Positions 10,901-25,200 of a DNA stretch of 64,000 nucleotides are shown here, in pieces. Numbering within the stretch: the first letter of the stretch is position 1; each line of letters begins with the position of its first letter. Origin of the DNA: Nipponacmea schrenckii (taxonomy: Eukaryota; Mollusca; Gastropoda; Lottiidae); the NCBI GenBank assembly GCA_030562195.1, contig CM060203.1:6028208-6092207 (forward strand), written 5' to 3'. The notes below the pieces were generated by a model. The model was given only the letters and a program-made list of their open reading frames with translations. It did not search any database and was not told the origin of the DNA. The translations under genes were made by a program, and so were the position numbers.

Positions 10901-11215
10901 ATATACTATATACTTTCTATAACTAATGACCCCACCCTTCTTACACACCCACCTATATATTCCCTCCCAATCCAACATTCGAATAATTAATATCACCAAG
11001 TCAGGGAGTTGTTATGAGATACATATTGAATGCTAGATTTATAAACACAAGAGCTCGAAGTCCTGTCTCCTGATAGACCATGTGAAAGTAATTTTGGTTT
11101 TTACAAAAATTTCAAAAGTGATATTAATTAACCTTGATTTTTTTGAGAATAGTTAAAACATTTTAATACACAATTTCTCCCTGTCCCTCTCTCGCCAACT
11201 ACTTTAACAAATATA
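7925..11215. other. Intergenic, AT-rich, no gene seen
   Basis: The region between the PEF stop codon and the 48-bp minisatellite. It should contain the PEF 3' UTR, but no convincing polyadenylation end could be assigned. It holds only short frames, a few homopolymer and CAA/AAC-rich runs (about 10,435-10,475) and a short ggtcatagg/ggtcacagg repeat near 9,475-9,510. Confidence 0.6.
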
Positions 11216-11221
11216 ACACTA

Positions 11222-11795
11222 TCCGAGCCGTTGGAATCAACAGTCTAGTGCTCTAGTCAGATATGACTGGTAAAGTGCTCTAGTCAGATATGACTGGTAA
11301 ATACAGTCAAATCAACAGTCTAGAGCTCTAGTCAGACATGACTGGTAAATACAGTCAAATCAACAGTATAGAGCTCTAGTCAGCCATGATAATACAATCA
11401 AATCGACAGTCTAGAGCTCTAGTCAAACATGACTGGTAAATACAGTCAAATCAACAGTCTAGAGCTCTAGTAGGACATGACTGGTAATCAATTCAACAGT
11501 CTAGAGCTCCAGTCAGACATGACTGGTAAATACAGTCAAATCGACAGTCTACAGCTTTAGTCAGACATGACTGGTAAATACAATACAGTCAAATCAACAG
11601 TCTAGAGCTCTAGTCAGACATGACTGGTAAATACAGTCAAATCAACAGTCTAGAGCTCTAGTCAGACATGACTGGTAAATACAATCAAATCAACAGTTTA
11701 GAGCTCTAGTCAGACATGGCTGGTAAATACAGTCAAATCAACAGTCTAGAGCTCTAGTCAGACATGACTGGTAAATACAATCTAATCAACAGCTC
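11222..11795. repeat. 48-bp minisatellite, about 11 copies
   Basis: Unit contains caacagtctagagctctagt then cagacatgactggtaaatac. Its core TAGAGCTCTA is a perfect 10-bp palindrome. Several units are shortened. Confidence 0.9.
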
Positions 11796-12139
11796 GGGAT
11801 GAATAAATAACAATGAAATAACAAGAAATCATTATCACCGGAAGAAATAACAAAAATAAATTTATATAAACAATCAATATCTCTGATAAATTTAGCACAA
11901 AATAACAGTTTTTGGATATTCTTAATTAGCACTTTATGAAGAAAAAACAACATTTGTATAAAGATGTTTTATACCGTCGATATCTGTATAAATTAGAATA
12001 ATATCCATAGAGTTCCAATCTTAAAGATGACTCGAATTTGATCAACATAAATCTGTATCATGACTCTATACTAAAACAACATACTCGAGTTTTAATAAAT
12101 ATATAATCAAACTTTCTCAATGATCAACTTATTACGAAC

Positions 12140-12500
12140 TTCGTCTTACACCTTGACAGCAATAGCTACTATTCTCATATCATGGACTTTTTTAAGTGAA
12201 CAGATTTGATTGGATTGTTTGCTAGTCAATACAGCCAATCAGAGGCCTCGACAGAACACCTGTTAATAATAAGACATACTGTTTTCAGTCTGTCAAATCT
12301 CATTGGCTGTATTTATTGACGTACAATCCAATTAAGTCACTTCACCTGTACCCTTCCGTTTAAGGTTTGTACGACATTTAGAAGAGAGGAGCACATATAC
12401 CACACGTTTCATCCCATAATTATTGATTTGTGTTATATATGTATAATTCCGTGATACAAGAACAGTGGCTATTGTAGTCAAGGTATAAGATAGAGTACGT
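12140..12500. mobile_element. Foldback (MITE-like) element with long inverted repeats
   Basis: Two nested inverted arms. Inner arms: about 12,196-12,246 (gattggattgt...tacagccaatcagag) against 12,298-12,350 in reverse complement. Outer arms: about 12,142-12,190 (cttgacagcaatagctacta) against 12,450-12,497 (tagtggctattg-like on the other strand, with the cttgac/gtcaag end). No coding capacity. It is imperfect, so it is an old or degraded copy. Confidence 0.6.
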
Positions 12501-12965
12501 TATACCATGCCAGTTTAAGACGTGCTTTAAGTATATTATATATAGTATGTGATGGTGATGGCCAAGATTAAAAAAAACATGGTGAAGATATAAATAATGT
12601 AACAGATAACAATTATATTGACAACAAAAACTAGTATTTTTTATGAAAATACAAAAATATTGCCCTCTCTTTCAATATGGGTAAATAACACTTGAGCACT
12701 TTACAATTTCTACCTTTACTCCTTTAAGGTTCAACTTCATTAAATTCCACAATTTCTTTGTTCAAATCAGTATTTTTCCACATAAATCACATAGATCCTT
12801 TCCAAATTGTACAAACACATCGACATCTGACAATATTCACTCTTGTTTTTTGTTCAATGATGAAAAAACGCTGTCCCGATAAACGTTAAAATATCCAAAA
12901 CACTTTTCGATATCTGAGACAAATCCTAGGCAATTTAATTTGAAACGACTTGGACCTTCCTTTTT

Positions 12966-13237
12966 CTATGGTGTTTCAATCTTGATGGCATCCAAGTCGA
13001 ACACTTCCTTCAGTAGAGGTTTTATATTAGAAAAATTAGGACATCTATCAAACACATGGTCTTGTAAATTTCGAGTAAATTCCACAACGATTTGGCACAA
13101 ATCTGGCATCAACAGAAGCAATTTTGGCATCATCAGGCGATCTTTAGGGTGGTTATGTTTGAGTTCCAGGCGGATGGCATCAATCAAATCTGTCTGTACT
13201 CGTTCAGCTTGATGAGGATTCTGTAACCCAGAACACT
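12966..13237 (-). CDS. Nuclear receptor last coding exon, helices 10-12
   Basis: Acceptor taattttag, phase 1 in. It encodes [20 protein letters not shown], a long dimerisation helix ([15 protein letters not shown]) and the AF-2-like [19 protein letters not shown], with TAG at 12966. An earlier ag at 13222-13223 would break frame, so the start at 13237 was chosen. Confidence 0.88.
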
Positions 13238-16200
13238 CTAAAATTATAAAGACAAGGATGAAAGAGTGCCAATACGGGAGCCACGGTGGCTCAGTGAGTT
13301 AGACGCTTGCTTGCTGACTAATCTGAAGAAGAGATCTCAACCGGATTCCCCCTTGTCAGTGATAAAGGTCGGAGGGACTGACAGTCGTTCGGAAGGGGCA
13401 ATTAACCAAGGCCCCGTGTGTTACAAGCTATTTACGATAAAGATCCACAGTTGGAAATCGCATAAAGAGTATGCTAATGCCACTGTTCTGGCTACATTGC
13501 CCTAATTGCTAACGGCAAGACACTGCCCGTCTATATTAGCTACAGAAGAGAAGCACATAAAAATCATTTCAGTTTGATGTCAATTCGCTGTTGAATCATT
13601 ATCAATCGGGGATTTATTGGGTGGCCCAAAAAAAAAAAACACTTTTTGTTTTCAAAATTATTGATGAAGATTACATTATAATATTTTGAAGTCAAACTCC
13701 AGATTGTAGACCTCTCACCCTCCAACCTACACCCCCCCCCCCCACGTCCTCATCCCCACACCCCGTCAGTATTGAAATAATTAATCAACTAACCTGATGT
13801 CAGTAGTATACCACAGAATAAAGCGATCTCGCCTCCAGTTAGTTGTAGATTATGGAGCCGGTCCCCCACACAGATCGTTCTTTCCAGCAAACTCTGTACC
13901 TCTTTACAAAGGTAGGGAGAAAATCGGTTCAGACGGAAGGCGTTTCTTCTGGACACAAAATGAATGTAGTCTTTATCAATTAGAATATGGAGCTGAAATT
14001 ACAAACAGAATTAAAACTTTAGTAACCAAAACTTACTGTCCTGACGAGGGTTTAATATCTAAAACATGTTGGCAGTAAGGGACGAACTGAATGATATATT
14101 CAATTCAATGTCAATCATACATTATTAATCTATTAATAAGCAGGACGTAAAACTCCATTCATTTCATTTAATCTATCAATAACAAATCAAGCAATGATAA
14201 AATACCATCAGGAGATCGCTATTGATACCAGCCATTTTTGACGTTCTGTCCAACATGAATGTTAAAATATATGTAAACAACCCTGGTCCATAATTCAGGC
14301 AATTTTCTAAACTTTGTAAAAACCGATACTTCTTAAGAATTCTTTTCAAGAAAGTTTAGTTTTCAAAAAAATTCACGTAATTTTCTAAACCTGACAATCA
14401 CCTATAGTTCTAAAGAAATTTTTATTTCATGTAAATTTACAGTTTTCAATGAAATTTAGGTAATTTTCCATGAAGGACATGTCAGTGTTGGTTGATGATA
14501 ATACATGTCGTCATTAACCTAGTAGAATCATGTCACCTGACCTAACTTCATCATCAATCTGTCTGTCTAACGACCTTGACGTTCTATACTCCATTGACCT
14601 AATTCTAGCTAAAAATCAATTTTAATTATTTCGTGCTGCGTGACAAGTCAGCCGCTTTGTTTGAAGTTAGAGTGAAAAATCGTGTAACATTCAGGCCATC
14701 TTTGTAATTATGATTTAATCAATGTCTCAGACCGCCTGCTTTACAACTCGGTTTAATATTGTTGATATCAGTTTCTCTACTATCATAGGGAGGGGTTGAA
14801 CCCTATTCAGATTGCTTGTCCCCTGATGCAGGTCTTAGAGGCGGGTGATACAGGTCTGAGGGACAGGTGATGCAGGTCTGAGGGACAGGTGATGCAGGTC
14901 TGAGGGACAGGTGATGCAGGTCTGATGAGCAGGTGATAATGGTCTGAGGAGCAGGTGATAACGGTCTGAGGATCAGGTGATAATGGTCTGAGGGGCAGGT
15001 GAAAATGATCTGAGGGGCGGGTGATGTAGGTCTGAGGGACAGGTGATGCAGGTCGGACAGGTGGGTGATGCAGGTCTGGAGAGATGTGATGCAGGTCTGA
15101 GGAGCAGGCAGGTGATGCAAGTCTGAAGGGTTGACACGGATCAGACGTCTGGTAGCAAGATGGTGATCCCTCGACAGATGGAAAACGAAAATGGCGAAAT
15201 GTCCTTTATTGCACACTGCACGGAGCACCCAATCCCAAATTCTGCTCTCTCAACTAGAATGAATGGCTAAAACTAATCCTAGGTTACAGTTTACTGAAAT
15301 GTCACTGAAAAATGGTAGATGGGGGAAAGGGGAGAGAAGGGGAGGGGGTGGTAGAATGTGGAAATGTGTGGATATTAAACGGTAGTAATAGGTGTTACGT
15401 GGGAGAAGCCAGAAGAAGATAAAGACAGCTTTATATCACCTAACATTAACGATCAATAATCAGTCTCCTGGTGCCATAATATCACGTGATATCTTTCTGA
15501 CCTATCTGTACTAATACGATCCACTGTTTCCAACACATGCTCTTTACAGTGTCAAGGTATTACAACAAAACATACATGTATACCTGTTAGGACTAATAAC
15601 CTACATTCCAATCTGAGACAGTGGGCAAAACGCATTATTCCCTGATGTCTCTTTCCTATCGTCTATTCACATGTCAGTTATGTAGACTCTCTGTCAATCC
15701 CATGTAACAAGCAACACTTTTAACTACGTGCAGTACTCTCTGAAAGAACTGTCAATACCAACTGTCTAGAAGGGGGTGGAGTTGACACATGCAGGTGAGG
15801 AATGGTATCAAGTTGTCTGTCTATAAAAAAACATAAATACTTACAGCTAATTGCACCACCATAAAACCATTATTTTTCATTAGACATATCTGGTCGGCCA
15901 TTGATAAATTGGTAAAACCTGGTAATTTCTTGGCGAACTTGACGCTGGCCTCCATAACTGGTAAAATCAGCTCCTGGTACTGGTTAAAAATATCTTTTTC
16001 AAAAAACTCATTTGACGACAAACAATCCACCACGGGGTATTCATCTAGGCTTATATTCTACAATATAATAAATAGCACAATTGTTTAATAAATAGCACAA
16101 TTGTTTAATAAATAGCACAATTGTATAATAAATAACACAATTGTATCATAAATAACACAATTGTATCATAAATAACACAATTGTATCATAAATAACACAA

Positions 16201-19200
16201 TAAAAAGCTGAGTAATTTAATAGAACTATAATTGGACATAAATTCAAGAGAATAACTGGACTGGAACACTAAACTTATCATTTAACAGGAACTGATATAT
16301 TTACAGAACCAATGCCTTCAAAACGTCTTTATTAAGCCCATTAAGTTGTGGAAGAGTTTGACGTAAAACTTCATTTCATTTTATTTCAAAACGTTACGAA
16401 ATTTCCGAGCCAATAAAAAGTGACAAGCAACATTTGGAAACTAGCTTAATATATAATGATGTTTTAATAGAGATATTGAAATAGGTTTTTTGGAGAAGAA
16501 AATGTCAGGTATTTCGAGAGGGTTTCTCACGCTAGTTGGTATATAACTGGACAGTGAGGAATTGTGTATCACTGGTGTTTTAGAAACAGGTGGTGAATGA
16601 TCGACCTGGTTTAATTCTAGTCCCGACTTGTTAATATATGTAGATAAAATATATTATTTCATTGTCTCAGTTGAATGCAGTTAAATGACAATCTAGGTTA
16701 TACAGTATATCTAATAATTTAATATTTTACTGTCTAAACGGGGAATTCTCTAGTTGTATTGTACGTTTAAAAAACAAATGCTCCAATTTATGAAAACTTT
16801 ATAATATTTTGCGAAATGTGTCCCTGATCGTATCTAAATGGTTATAAACCGCCAAAATTAAGGATTACATGAACTTTTAAAGTTTGTTATTGTTTTTATT
16901 AAATGTAAGAAAACGGAAAAGTGAAAAACAACTTTTGAAACTACTCGTTTAAAATATAAATCAAATAATTGTAAAGAAAGATGTCCCTTTCGTATTCTGA
17001 ACTTATAATATTGAGTCAAATAATAGACCTTAGAAAAACAGATTCAGTTTGATCGAATACATACATTATTTTAAATAGCATATTTTAGAAATATGTTCAG
17101 GTATAATCTATATTATTGATGATGATAATATTGTATACTGCCCCTTGTAGTTCAGGGGTATGTTATGAATTACTTTCTTACCTGAGCACCAGCAAACAAT
17201 GGTGACCTCATATTCTCTCGGGCGAAAAAAATGGTATTAAAAAACACATCTCTAAAAGCCGCCTTTATTAGGTCTGTTAATGAACGTAATTCTACTATTC
17301 TTTTACCACAAGTATTCATCAATTCCTCTTTATCTGCCAGCAGTTTTTCACGTTCCGCTTTTGGCATCCGACCAAACCGTACGGCTGGAATGAACACAGA
17401 AATACATTAGAATGATAAATTGTGTTATACTGTTAAACAAGTTAGGAATATTTACAGATAAACCTGCTAGATTGTGTTGATTTCTACCAATGTTGTTTGT
17501 CTTGTATCTGTGTTAGTTATAATATTAATTAGTCAGTTACCACTAACTATTCTCAGATCTCTACTAACCTAAAACTAGTATTGACTTTACAGTTAAACAA
17601 ACAGATTAGATAGTAATTATATTCAACTCGTGAATGTAGATACTTTTACAGTAAAACAAAAAGAAAGAATCAAAGAGGCAACCAGTGTTTGAATGAATGA
17701 TAACCTAGGTTCACGAACATCTTGTCTACCAGCTAATCATTGCTTAAAACCTCTGTTGTGACCTTTCCTGGATTAGCAGTTGGGTCGACTGGATAATCTT
17801 GTAAAGGTTCGAAGGCTATCCGATACTGTCCGCCTTAACCCTGCCCATCCCTCTCCTTTCCCCACCCCCTTCACCATTTCTCTGATAAAACAGTTCTGCA
17901 ACCGCCCCTCCCCCTCCCTACCCACCCCTTTACCATCTCCCTCAGATAAAAGATCTGTACTCACCCCTTCCAACCCCCTACACAATGCCCCTCAGATAAA
18001 AGATCTGTACTCACCATCCTGGGACATTCCAGCATTAAGACATCTCTGATAGCGACAATACTGACATTTATTTCTCGACCCCATGTCTATCTTACACTGT
18101 GACCCCATTTGACAAGGTTTGTAAACCAACGATTTCTTTAACGTCCGTCGGAAAAATCCCTGTAAACACAAATATCATATATCGTTAAATACAAGGAGTT
18201 TCCCCACGATTCTCTTGACAATGAGTTAACTTCACTTTCAAGGATACTGTCAATTAGTTTATAATGTTAACAACGTAGGGTTTTCAAGGATCCTTTCTAC
18301 CAGCTGATCTTTGGTCTAACGACTTGAAAACATTTTACAAGGGTAACAACTAAGGTTCTCAAGTCCCCTGTCAACCACAATGATAGTAAAAGTGAAACCC
18401 ACAAGGGTGTTAAGTCGACAAACCCAGTAGCGTAGTGGTATTAGGTGTATAAAAAGATGGGTATGTCCCAACTAGCTACAAGTCAACTATTACTAACGAT
18501 TTAAATCACCTACCTTACACCCTTCACAGGAATGTACCCCATAATGAAAACCTGAAGCCCTGTCTCCACAGATTCTACACAAAACATCTAGTTCATTGGT
18601 GTATTGAGGTTTGGGGATGCACTGAAATAACAAACAAAACACAAGGTCATTGGGGTCATAGATTACAGTCTCTGATTGGCTGTATTAACCGGCGTATAAT
18701 CCAATCAAATCCGTTTTTTTCCGTGATACAAAAAACATAGTGGCTATAGGACGACTCTCGTTATATCTTGATATCAAATCAAATCATTGCAATTCGTGAA
18801 ACAAGGAAGGTGACTATTGCAGTCAAGGTATAAGATGCAGTCCATAATAGCCTCATATCCAATCAAATGATTGCAGGCCATGATACTAGAAAGGTGTCTA
18901 TTGCAGTCAAGGTATAAGTTCGTTATAGCTGAATATTTATCATCGTTTATCTTACCTTGCCTCCATCAGACGAGACACTGGGACTACGTGATAAGGGTTC
19001 CCGGAGAGAGGGGGACATTGCTGAAAGATGGGGGAACAGATAGGACGACGATTGTGAGGATTCCTCATGAAGAAAGGCAGTAGATAGTTGGTTATCCTCC
19101 ATCATTCTTCCTCCAAAAACATCAAAACACATGGTGGGCATCACTTGGTCCTGGTCATAATATCCTTCGTAAGGATCTCCCAATAAATCTATAAATAGAA

Positions 19201-22200
19201 AGAAAAACATTACTGTTCTATTCTGACAATCAAGTTTACCCGTTTTTGGACGTGATATACAGACGTGATAATGTCACCTGATGATGACAATGTAACTTGT
19301 CGAAATGTTGTTTACTATAATACTCAGGAGTAGTATACCATATAAACTAATAATGACAATGTAATTTGTAGAAACATTGTGTACAATAAAAGTATGGAGT
19401 AGTATACTATATAAACTGATGATGACAATATAAATTGTTGAAACGTTGTGTACAATAAAACTCAGGAGTAGTATACTATATAAACTGATGATGACAATGT
19501 TAATTGTTGAAACATTGTACATAATAAAACTCAGGAGTAGTATACTATATAAACTGATGATGACAATGCAAATTATTGAAACATTGTATCCAATAAAACT
19601 CAGGAGTAATATACTATATAAACTGATGATGACAATGTAAATTGTAGAAACATTGTGTAAAATAAAACTCAGGAGTAGTATACCATATAAACTGATAATG
19701 ACAATGTAAATTATTGAAACGTTGCTATGTTTATTTAGTATATAAGGCCCTAGATGATATGCTAAACGTGAAGATCTTTAAGTTCTTCAAGTCGTTTTTG
19801 AATTGGTTCCCATACTGTTTGACCCGAAGTCTATAGAAGTAAAGTTTGATAAGGAAGTCATGATTGGTGACTCACAAGAAGTGAGTATATTGTCATACTC
19901 CAGCAAAGACCACTCTCAAACTTGAATTATTTCCGACTCGTATTTCAATCAAGTGACGATATGATCGGGATATCCTGTATTATTTTCTTTAAAATGTACG
20001 TGTTTAACATCCCTTTCTTTCTGTATTATATTTACTCTGAAATTAACCCACGTTTTCATCCAATCATCTTAGCTCAATATTAAGTGAACATTTATTTTAT
20101 CAAAAATTTCTCAATCACGTGACATTTGACTGACAGCTAGCTTCATTATTGCCGCTTTATTCCTTCCGCCCATTGCTTAACCCCTATATATAGTCACTTA
20201 ATATAACCTTTTACATAATAATAATTAACCAATAATCAATAGCAGCCTTATCAATAAAATGTTAAATATTAATGGAGATGTAAGAAGCTTGGACTAGAAA
20301 TTAGAACAATGCCAACCTTTATACAAACATAGAATTCAGAAAAACCTCTTTTAAATCTCTTCAGAATACATATACGGAAAAAATATATATACTTTGACAC
20401 CCCAATCTTCTGCACATAATGGGCTAAAGATGGAAAACGCCGAACGAATAGACGCTTTTCCCATGTCAGCCCCTCCGACACCGACAAGGGGAAACCAGGC
20501 TGAAAAATCAGAACGTTCATCTCGACCTATGCAGGTATTGAACCATGTAACTCACTGAGCCACCGCGACTCTCTACATAGAGATATTAATAGTAGCATAA
20601 TGCAGTGTATAGTACACATCAATGTAGTCGGAATAATCAGAATGTAGAGATGGTCGCCATGTTTTTCTTGTCGGTTCATTAACACCTGGTTTTACTGGTC
20701 TCCAATCGCCAATTAGGTGAAGGTATCACCCATCAAGGTATGTTGAAAGTCCAGAAAGAAGTACATTGTACAGTGATCTGAACTCATCCACTGACCTTTA
20801 AAAACATTTCAACAAGATTCAAAATACGTCAAGACTTTATCAATTTTTTTTAATAACCTATAATATACGTGAATATTATTATATTGGTATAAAGGGGGGG
20901 GGGGACTACTATCTCGTAGTTCCGGGAAAGCACGGGCCTAGTAATCAGACTTAATTTTTTTCCTCGCACCGATCGGGATTCGAACCCAGTTGGTATTAAA
21001 CTACGGGAGTATAGATTTATCTCCTTTTTAATCACCAACTACTATAACTATCAACTATCAAACCAACAACACAGAATCACCCAATTGATAGTGAACAGGC
21101 AGTTAGGTTGACATAGGTTGACAGTGACTTTCAAGTGAACAGATAGTTAGGTTGACATAGGTTGACAGTGACTTTCAAGTGAACAGACAGTTAAGTTGAC
21201 AGTGACTTTCAAGTGAACAGATAGTTAGGTTGACAGTGACTTTCAAGTGAACAGATAGTTAGGTTGACATAGGTTGACAGTGACTTTCAAGTGAACAGGC
21301 AGTTAAGTTGACAGTGACTTTCGAGTGAACAGATAGTTAGGTTGACAGTGACTTTCAAGTGAACAGATAGTTAGGTTGACAGCGACTTTAAAGTGAACAG
21401 ATGGGTAGGTTGACAGGGACTTTCAAGTGAACAGATAGTAAGGTTGACGGTGACTTTTAAGTGAACAGATAGTTAGGTTGACAGTGACTATCAAGTGAAC
21501 AGATAGTTAGGTTGACAGTGGCTTTCAAGTGAACAGATAGTTAGGTTGACAGTGACTTTCAAGTGAACAGAGAGTTAGGTTGACAGTGACTTTCAAGTGA
21601 ACAGATAGTTAGGTTGACAGTGACTTTCAAGTAAACAGACAGTAAGGTTGATAGTGACTTTCAAGTAAACAGACAGTAAGGTTGATAGTGACTTTCAAGT
21701 AAACAGACAGTTAGGTTGATATTGATGGTTGATAGTGGAATGGTCAATTAGTAAGTCGCCCTTAAGGCACTGATACCCTCAAGTTCAAAACCAATAATAT
21801 GTTGGCATCATAAAACCACAGTAATTACAAGTCATTGTATGATATATATAGTATTATATATACTGCTGATACAAACTTATTATTGTATATTTTGTAATAG
21901 TACTTGAAGTTAGTACATACCAAATCCACTGCCTCTCTTGCACTTAGAACCTTTCTGATTTATGTCACTTAACCAGAGACAAAAACTTGCCCGAGGAACA
22001 AATGTACTGGCATTGTATTATTATTATATTAATTGTGATATGGTTCTTTAAACTAGTGCTACATGCTATATTTCCCTTCCAGCACTGATAGATGTCAGTT
22101 AGTAAGCGACATAAAAACAGAGCATTTAAAAGAAGAAATCTGTTAAAAATCTGTATCAAGGGGTTCCATCTTTTAAATTTGGTGTTGTTGTGTTACCTGT

Positions 22201-25200
22201 TTAATAGATGTCAGTGAGATAGAGTTATAAAAACTTGAAAACATCGAAAACAATTTTATATTTCCTCAATCAGAATATTAGAGAATATCACAATACAGCT
22301 GACATGACGATGGATTGTGTATCCAAAACACGTTAATCAGAAAACTGGAGAAGTTCCGTGGCTGTTTGTCATGAATGTCATCGGTCATGAGCCAGAAAAA
22401 CTATCCATCCCTCGAACCATATCAGATAGGCTTGTCTATTTAAAATCATATATATATATTGTTTTAATGAATGTCATCAACAAGAACCAGAAAAACTATC
22501 CTTACTAACGGGAATATTCATAGCAACCAAATATTCCACGACATAATAAACCGAATATAAGCACCGTGAACTATCAATGTATTAATATTGGATGTAAGAC
22601 GGTTATATTTATTTCAAAATGTCATCGACACTGAGCCAGAAAAACTAATATATATCTCAAGGTATGGGATGGAATATAAAAAATCTTAACTAAAACTTCT
22701 CAGAAATATTTATATTGATAAACGTTTTCTCAAGGTTTCAAACAACGGTTAATTTAAGTTCGACCAATATGTAACAGAACTATAATGTCAGGAGGTCATT
22801 GGGAACAAATTATTCATCCCTACTATACGGTGGGGTGATAGTAAAAAAATAAAAACCAAACAGACATCATCTACATACTATAGTGTTAAAATCAAAGAAA
22901 CTTACCAAAGTGATGAGAAGGCACAGAGGTTGGGTGATATTCTTCCCCAAGTAGCATTTAAATAATCCGAGAATAAAACTTGACAAAGTACCAATCGAGA
23001 ATATATCACACCCGACTTACCAAAGTTTGGTAGAATGTAAGCCTATGTTAGGTTACCACGATAAACTTTACAAGTAGAAAGTACATCAAGGCCAATACGT
23101 TTCACCATAATTTACATATCATATTCTCTTACATAGATATAATTCCTTATCATCAACACTGGTTACAAACTGTTGAAGCGAAGAGTAAGCACTGAACGGT
23201 TCAAGTATGTGTTTCTGTATAAATGCACGTCTATGTGTGGTATATCAAGAATAATCAATGATGAATCGCCTTCGTATACCATGCTACGTCACTAATAAGG
23301 TCATATGGGTATACACTGCACCGTTTGTCCTACTGACATACTGATATACTGGCTTACTGACCTGATTAGCGCGTGAAACCTGCGCCGTCAACAACTGCGC
23401 ACCTTTATTCAGGTCACCCTGTCGTTATCCTCCACCAATTAAATTTAACGCACTAACTTCAGGCGGTTGGGAGATATATTACATATTTTGTCATTTCCTT
23501 TACGACACATGTTAAGACTCGACACAGAATATTCTTCTATGGATTTTCCTTGGCTTAAAAATCCACAACGGCTAACCAATATTTTTATATAAGAATCACA
23601 AAAATTATTATTATCAATAGTCTGACGTGTCTAAAAGTTTAAAGGAATTACCCTTCCAGTGGTGGGTACGGGGCACAACAGGTAGGGGAAGGGGTGGGGA
23701 ATAAAACGTCCCGACAGTTCATAACCTCAAAAATAAAAATACTGCACTAATAATATCCAAGTATTTAAGGAGTGTCATTAACATTGAGGTTTAAAACCTG
23801 TTATGTGTCAGGAAATCGTAAAGTCCCCAGATTTTGAAAGTGAAACTAGGATTTGATATCAAACAAGTTTTCGAGTAGAAATTCGTAGAATGCAGAACAA
23901 TCCTGTTAATAATTCTCCGAATAATCAGAGACAATATTTGTCAAGGCTGCGTCTAGTTAATCATATCAGATATAGTAAAATATAAAAGTTATTGGTCTTT
24001 ACCTCGTAATACATCCATCGACAGAGATGAGTGAACGTGTTCTCGTTAAAAACCAGGGCATAAATACGTCTTTTAAAATAATTACATTTAATAAAACAAA
24101 AGATTTAATGAATTAATTTATAATGTTTAATTCTACTGAGTATGTCGTGTACGCTTCCATGATTATTACTCACTTTATCTTATGAATTTGTATCACATCG
24201 ACAGCTCGACAATTAATAAGTAGCCGACCCAGGTTCAGGTTATTTGTAGCAGAGGAACAATTTAACATGGAATTAAGAGTTAAAGTATTCAATTAGTAAA
24301 TGTATGTAGAAAATAAACTGCATCTCACCACTTATAAACTGTATTCATATAATGTCAAAGGTCATTCTCCTTGAACAGGTGTTATCATATGATGTCAGTT
24401 ATATTAGTTGATTTGTGGTCAACAGCAGAAGGGGGGTTGATTTGTGGTCAACGGGAGATGTGGGGTTGATTTGTGGTCGACGGGAGAAGGGGGGTTGATT
24501 TGTGGTCAACAGATGAAGGGGGGTTGATTTGTGGTCAAAAGGGTTTTTTTCCAGCTTGGATACATACACGTTAAACCAACATAGCCTAACACAGTTGAAA
24601 CAAACTAACAAAGGCGAATAGTGTTAATTTAAAGAAGAGACAATAGTCTAGCTCTGTGTTAGCAAACCAAGGTGGCTCAATGAATTAGATGCCTGCTCGC
24701 TAACCTGAGGGTCCACGGTTCAAAACCAGTAAAGGTCAAGATGAACTTTCAAGTCCGATTTCCTCCTGTGAGTGATGCAGTTTGAGGGACGGACAACGAA
24801 AGAGCGTCTATTCATCCGGTGGGAGAATAAACCGAATGTTAAAGATTACTCGACAGTTGTATTGGAAATCGCAAAAAGAGAATCATAATGTCACTGCCAC
24901 TGCAAGTTTTCCCTTATTGCCAACTGCATGGCCTTAAATAGCCCACAAAGTGCAAAAGAGTAGGATGTAAAACTTCATTTACTTCATTTCAGCCCTATGT
25001 TTTGTCTGTTCCAATTATTTTAAAGTACCTGATTGGCCCACACATCGTTTTAAAACTATTATGTACTCTTAATTGTCCCACACTGCCCTGTACTAAATCT
25101 CGTGGCCAGGTATACAAACTATGAGATAGTGAGCGTATTGATCGCTTCAATTACCAAACACATTTCTTATATGTCAGTCTTCAGATCGATGCGACCTTGA

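Noticed and set aside
13797..14078. 93-codon frame on +
   Set aside because: It is antisense to the nuclear receptor LBD exon 13992-13794, whose frame, splice sites and motifs are clear.
20974..20984. Possible tRNA gene from a perfect B-box
   Set aside because: No acceptor stem, anticodon arm or A-box at the right spacing could be found; kept only as a low-confidence SINE.
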